Source of the DNA: CAZHMN01 sp964533705
Lineage (GTDB): Bacteria; Electryoneota; B3-LCP
Length of the DNA: 8,357 nucleotides
Direction of reading: 5' to 3'
NCBI GenBank assembly: GCA_964533705.1
Contig: CAZHMN010000103.1
Location: 1 to 8,357, forward strand
This document shows, one piece after another, positions 6,028 through 8,357 of this stretch. A program made the translations under genes and the position numbers. Under the pieces are notes generated by a model. It saw nothing but the letters and a program-made list of their open reading frames with translations, made no database searches and was not told the origin of the DNA. Positions within the stretch are counted from its first letter, which is position 1. Every line of letters begins with the position of its first letter.

Positions 6028-6061
6028 TTTTTGGGAGTGTACGTATGTATACTTTTAAAAA
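6028..6061 (+). terminator. Long wobble-paired hairpin after pckA, possible terminator
   Basis: In the plus-strand RNA, TTTTTGGGAGTGTAC (6028-6042) can pair with GTATACTTTTAAAAA (6047-6061) over 15 positions around a GTAT loop, using four G-U pairs. The inner seven pairs (6036-6042 with 6047-6053) run into TTTT at 6053-6056, so termination within the structure is plausible. On the opposite strand the wobble pairs would be mismatches, so the fold is specific to transcripts coming from pckA. It starts 31 bases after the pckA stop. Confidence 0.45.
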
Positions 6062-6066
6062 ACTAC

Positions 6067-6096
6067 TTGACAAATCAAAAAAAAGTATTAATTTAT
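6067..6096 (+). promoter_or_regulatory. Possible promoter of the dcd-like operon
   Basis: A perfect -35 box TTGACA lies at 6067-6072 in a very AT-rich spacer. The -10 box is ambiguous: AATTTA at 17-base spacing or ATTTAT at 18-base spacing (6091-6096). It would leave a leader of roughly 65 bases before the ATG at 6170. The -35 box is convincing, the -10 box is not. Confidence 0.4.
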
Positions 6097-6169
6097 TGTA
6101 AGATAAAATCAAATTTAATAAATTTTATGGTCAAGACCCCTTCAATTATTCAGCATTTCGAGGCATCAG

Positions 6170-7351
6170 ATGTCAAAAAACGGAAAGCCACGAATAGAGA
6201 GACCGGGTGTACTTAACACAGATCAAATTAGGGAATTAATAGACTGTAAAATTATTGAGGGATGGAATCGCGAGAAAGATGAAGATATTGGTAAATCATC
6301 TTTTGATCTTCATCTTAGTGGACGTTATTGGGAATTACCTGCTGGAATTAAATGCAGACGTGATTCACGCGTTATTGATTTAATTGAGCGGGCGAAGGGG
6401 AAAGAGAAAAATATTACAAAGGCCGGGCTGAAGATTCGTCCTAATGGCGAATATGTCTTACTCTTCGAACTGAATGAAAGAGTTAAGCTCTCAAAGCATT
6501 TTTATGGGCAAGGAACCGGAAAAAGTTCTATTGGCCGACTGGACATATTAACAAGACTTATAGTAGATAATGAAGAAAAATATGATTATATTTGTCCATC
6601 TAGAAAATACAAATGCCTATATGTGGAAGTAACACCACTGTCTTTTCCTATTAATGTCAATAAGGGTGATTCAATATACCAACTTAGAATTTCAAAGGGG
6701 GACTTCCAAAAGCTACAAATTCAAGATGAGATAGTACATTTGTTCTCAAACCTTATGAAACATGATAAAGGTGGACCTGTCTCAGGTGAAGATCAGACAA
6801 GTTTGAGACTAAATCTTAAGCCGACCAAGGATGGGACTATTGCATTGAAAGCTAAAAGTATAAATGAAGGACTTACTCCTCTTAAGATCAATGCAAAAAA
6901 ACCTTATTATTCACCTGAAGATTATTGGGAAAGAATCACCTTAGAAAGTAAAGAAGTAATACAAATGAATGGAAGTCCGGCATTGAAAGTAGAGAGAAAT
7001 GCCTTTTATATATTACGCTCTAAAGAGAGATTTACTCTACCTGATGATATTGCTGTTTATGCGCTTGCGATGACTGAAGAAGTTGGAGAGCTAAGAATCC
7101 ATCACGCAGGATTTGTACATCCTGAATTTGGCAGTATAAGGGAAGATAAAAGAGGAACACCGCTGATTTTTGAAGTGCGTGGACATGATCTTAATATGCT
7201 CTTAAGACATGGCGACTTAATGGCAGAATTGAAATACTATCCAATGTCATTGCCCGGTAAAGGACCAGAATACTATGAGGAACAAGAGCTTAAGCCCTCA
7301 AAGATATTTAAAGAATTCAAAAATGAAAATAGAAATACACAAGATAGATAA
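6170..7351 (+). CDS. Duplicated-domain dCTP deaminase (Dcd/dUTPase fold)
   Basis: This encodes 393 residues from the ATG at 6170, with GAGG (6160-6163) 6 nt upstream. It resembles the two-domain dCTP deaminase family known mainly from Alphaproteobacteria, about twice the length of E. coli Dcd (193 aa), which makes dUTP and ammonia from dCTP. First half: GVLNTDQIRELI (13-24), GKSSFDLHLSGRYW (41-54), GTGKSSIGRLDILTR (115-129) and CLYVEVTP (149-156). K118, S119, S120, R123 and E153 align with E. coli R110, S111, S112, R115 and catalytic E138. Second half: LPDDIAVYALA (290-300), HHAGFVHPEFGS (311-322), LIFEVRGHD (332-340; E335 at the E138 position) and LLRHGDLMAELKYYPM (344-359). The second half lacks the SSxxR element, so only the first half looks like a complete catalytic unit. 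The gene is strongly AT-rich beside GC-rich pckA, suggesting transfer. It overlaps the next gene, so the pair is one operon. Housekeeping thymidylate supply and phage defence by dCTP depletion are both possible. Confidence 0.85.
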   Translation: MSKNGKPRIERPGVLNTDQIRELIDCKIIEGWNREKDEDIGKSSFDLHLSGRYWELPAGIKCRRDSRVIDLIERAKGKEKNITKAGLKIRPNGEYVLLFELNERVKLSKHFYGQGTGKSSIGRLDILTRLIVDNEEKYDYICPSRKYKCLYVEVTPLSFPINVNKGDSIYQLRISKGDFQKLQIQDEIVHLFSNLMKHDKGGPVSGEDQTSLRLNLKPTKDGTIALKAKSINEGLTPLKINAKKPYYSPEDYWERITLESKEVIQMNGSPALKVERNAFYILRSKERFTLPDDIAVYALAMTEEVGELRIHHAGFVHPEFGSIREDKRGTPLIFEVRGHDLNMLLRHGDLMAELKYYPMSLPGKGPEYYEEQELKPSKIFKEFKNENRNTQDR

Positions 7352-8357
7352 AAGCATCAAAGGTAAAGATCCTTTGATTCTTCAACAGCATAGAACCGTT
7401 GTGGTTGCGGCTGAGGATCTATACCCAGGAATTGAAATATGGTATGACCGAAAGGTAAAATCCGAACTGGTGAGAGGCGAGCGAATTGGTTATCTGGTGC
7501 AAAAAAATGGGATTCCTGTCGGTGCGGCTATTGCAAAGCAAGGAAGAAGATCAAAAATATGTACAGTGAGGATTCTCGAAGAAGCGATGAGTTTTGGATT
7601 AGGGAGGACTCTATTCTATTTGATTGCTATGAATCTCAGAGGAGGGGCTAGTACGGTTCACTTTACTGCACCTGAAAGTCTTTGGAGAAAATATGAGGAA
7701 TTCTTTAAAAGTATGAAGTTCAATTTTCACGGAAAGTCTAATACTCAATATAGAAGCTCAGATACAGAAATTATTGCCTCAGCAGCATACTCTGAGTTTC
7801 TTGAATCCCTAAGAGGTTATACCTTTACTGGTACTGCTAATCCTCAGTGTGATCTCTTCGTGAATCATGATGAATTGGAAAACACAAATGAATTCAATTT
7901 CAGTTCAAATGGCGAGAAATTTATTAGACCTTATGCGAGACCACTGGCAAGAATAGATGGAGAGAGGATTGACCTTATTTTCTCCGTAAAACCAAAACAC
8001 GCCAAAAGGATCGTTGATGGAATAAAGGTAATGGAGTTGAGGAGAAAATTTTCGAAAAAATGGATAGGTTGCTTTGCTCTAATTTACTCAAGCGCTCCAG
8101 AACGTACATTGGTGGCAAAAGTCAAGATAAAAAATGTTATTAAGGGAAGTCCCGCTTCTATTTGGGGAGCTTGGCATCAAGCTATTGATTGCGAAAAAGG
8201 GGATTATGATAGTTATACAAGGGGTATAGATGAAATATACGGAATACTTCTCGATGAGATCAAACCTATTGATCCAGTCTCTAAAACACAGCTTGAATAT
8301 TTACTTGATCACAATTTAGTTCCTCCTCAGTCCTACTGTAATGTGAAAAATAATCCC
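7323..8357 (+). CDS. GNAT-like acetyltransferase fused to ASCH domain, 3' end outside the window
   Basis: The frame is open from ATG 7323 to the window end, 345 residues without a stop. It overlaps the upstream dcd-like gene by 29 bases. An earlier in-frame ATG at 7275 follows AAAGGA (7259-7264) at 10 nt and is an alternative start. MKIEIHKIDK at 7323 looks the more natural N-terminus. Residues about 50-155 look like a GNAT fold: RIGYLVQKNGIPVGAAIA (54-71), helix EEAMSFGLGRTLFYLIA (86-102, with a GLGRTLF cofactor-loop-like element), strand STVHFTAPES (110-119) and helix RKYEEFFKSMKFNFHG (122-137), the usual 'F..lGF' ending. Residues about 217-315 are ASCH (PUA-like): DLIFSVKPKHAKRIVDGIK (217-235), VMELRRKF (236-243), CFALIYSSAPERTLVAKVKI (250-269), SIWGAWHQA (279-287) and YTRGIDEIYGILLDEI (298-313). 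ASCH domains bind RNA or nucleotides, and E. coli YqfB hydrolyses N4-acetylcytidine. The K of GIK matches YqfB K21, but T24 is Glu here. Function is unproven; the context suggests nucleotide metabolism. Confidence 0.75.
   Translation, partial: MKIEIHKIDKSIKGKDPLILQQHRTVVVAAEDLYPGIEIWYDRKVKSELVRGERIGYLVQKNGIPVGAAIAKQGRRSKICTVRILEEAMSFGLGRTLFYLIAMNLRGGASTVHFTAPESLWRKYEEFFKSMKFNFHGKSNTQYRSSDTEIIASAAYSEFLESLRGYTFTGTANPQCDLFVNHDELENTNEFNFSSNGEKFIRPYARPLARIDGERIDLIFSVKPKHAKRIVDGIKVMELRRKFSKKWIGCFALIYSSAPERTLVAKVKIKNVIKGSPASIWGAWHQAIDCEKGDYDSYTRGIDEIYGILLDEIKPIDPVSKTQLEYLLDHNLVPPQSYCNVKNNP

Noticed and set aside
6031..6216. 61-aa plus-strand frame ahead of the dcd-like gene
   Set aside because: It starts at a TTG inside the hairpin, runs over AT-rich spacer and the promoter-like region, and overlaps the real dcd start. 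It has low complexity and no domain.
1..8357. CRISPR array, tRNA, rRNA, insertion sequence or integrase
   Set aside because: I saw no regularly spaced direct repeats, no cloverleaf-like segment, no transposase or integrase motif and no terminal inverted repeats with target duplication.

Overview
The window looks like a chromosomal segment from an uncultured, free-living bacterium. It has bacterial Shine-Dalgarno sites, two sigma70-like promoters, an ATP-type phosphoenolpyruvate carboxykinase and an RmuC-family protein. Base composition is mosaic. The satD-like, rmuC, small wHTH and pckA genes are moderately GC-rich. A nuclease-like pair (1203-2383) is more AT-rich, and everything after about 6000 is strongly AT-rich. 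I cannot name the lineage from sequence alone; a candidate-phylum or FCB-type bacterium is possible but unproven.

Layout. (1) 1-1132: the 3' part of a SatD-family gene (palm/cyclase-like N-terminal pattern plus a C-terminal HTH). Next comes a short spacer with five GTTAAC-type half-sites, including an 18-bp perfect palindrome, then a small DUF3307-like three-helix membrane protein. (2) 1203-2383: two overlapping genes, a DUF3800 (RNase H-like) protein and a small protein resembling BECR-fold (barnase/EndoU/colicin/RelE) RNases. They look like a two-gene accessory nuclease unit. (3) 2547-3764: rmuC, a membrane-anchored coiled-coil protein with a PD-(D/E)XK-like core. (4) 3950-5996: a divergent pair, a 69-aa winged-helix protein on the minus strand and pckA on the plus strand. 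Each has a recognisable promoter with 17-bp spacing, and a palindrome lies between them. (5) 6170-8357: an AT-rich two-gene operon. A duplicated-domain dCTP deaminase overlaps a 3'-truncated gene that joins a GNAT-like acetyltransferase half to an ASCH (PUA-like) half.

The most interesting part is region 5. A cytosine-nucleotide deaminase is translationally coupled to a protein that combines an acyltransferase-like fold with a domain family whose E. coli member YqfB removes N4-acetyl groups from cytidine. This reads as a candidate cytidine-nucleotide surveillance, modification or defence module. Second are the SatD/DUF3307 pair with its operator-like repeats, and the DUF3800/BECR-like nuclease pair. 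rmuC and pckA are ordinary housekeeping genes. There is no rRNA, tRNA, CRISPR array, transposase or insertion sequence, and no gene-free stretch exceeds about 240 bases.
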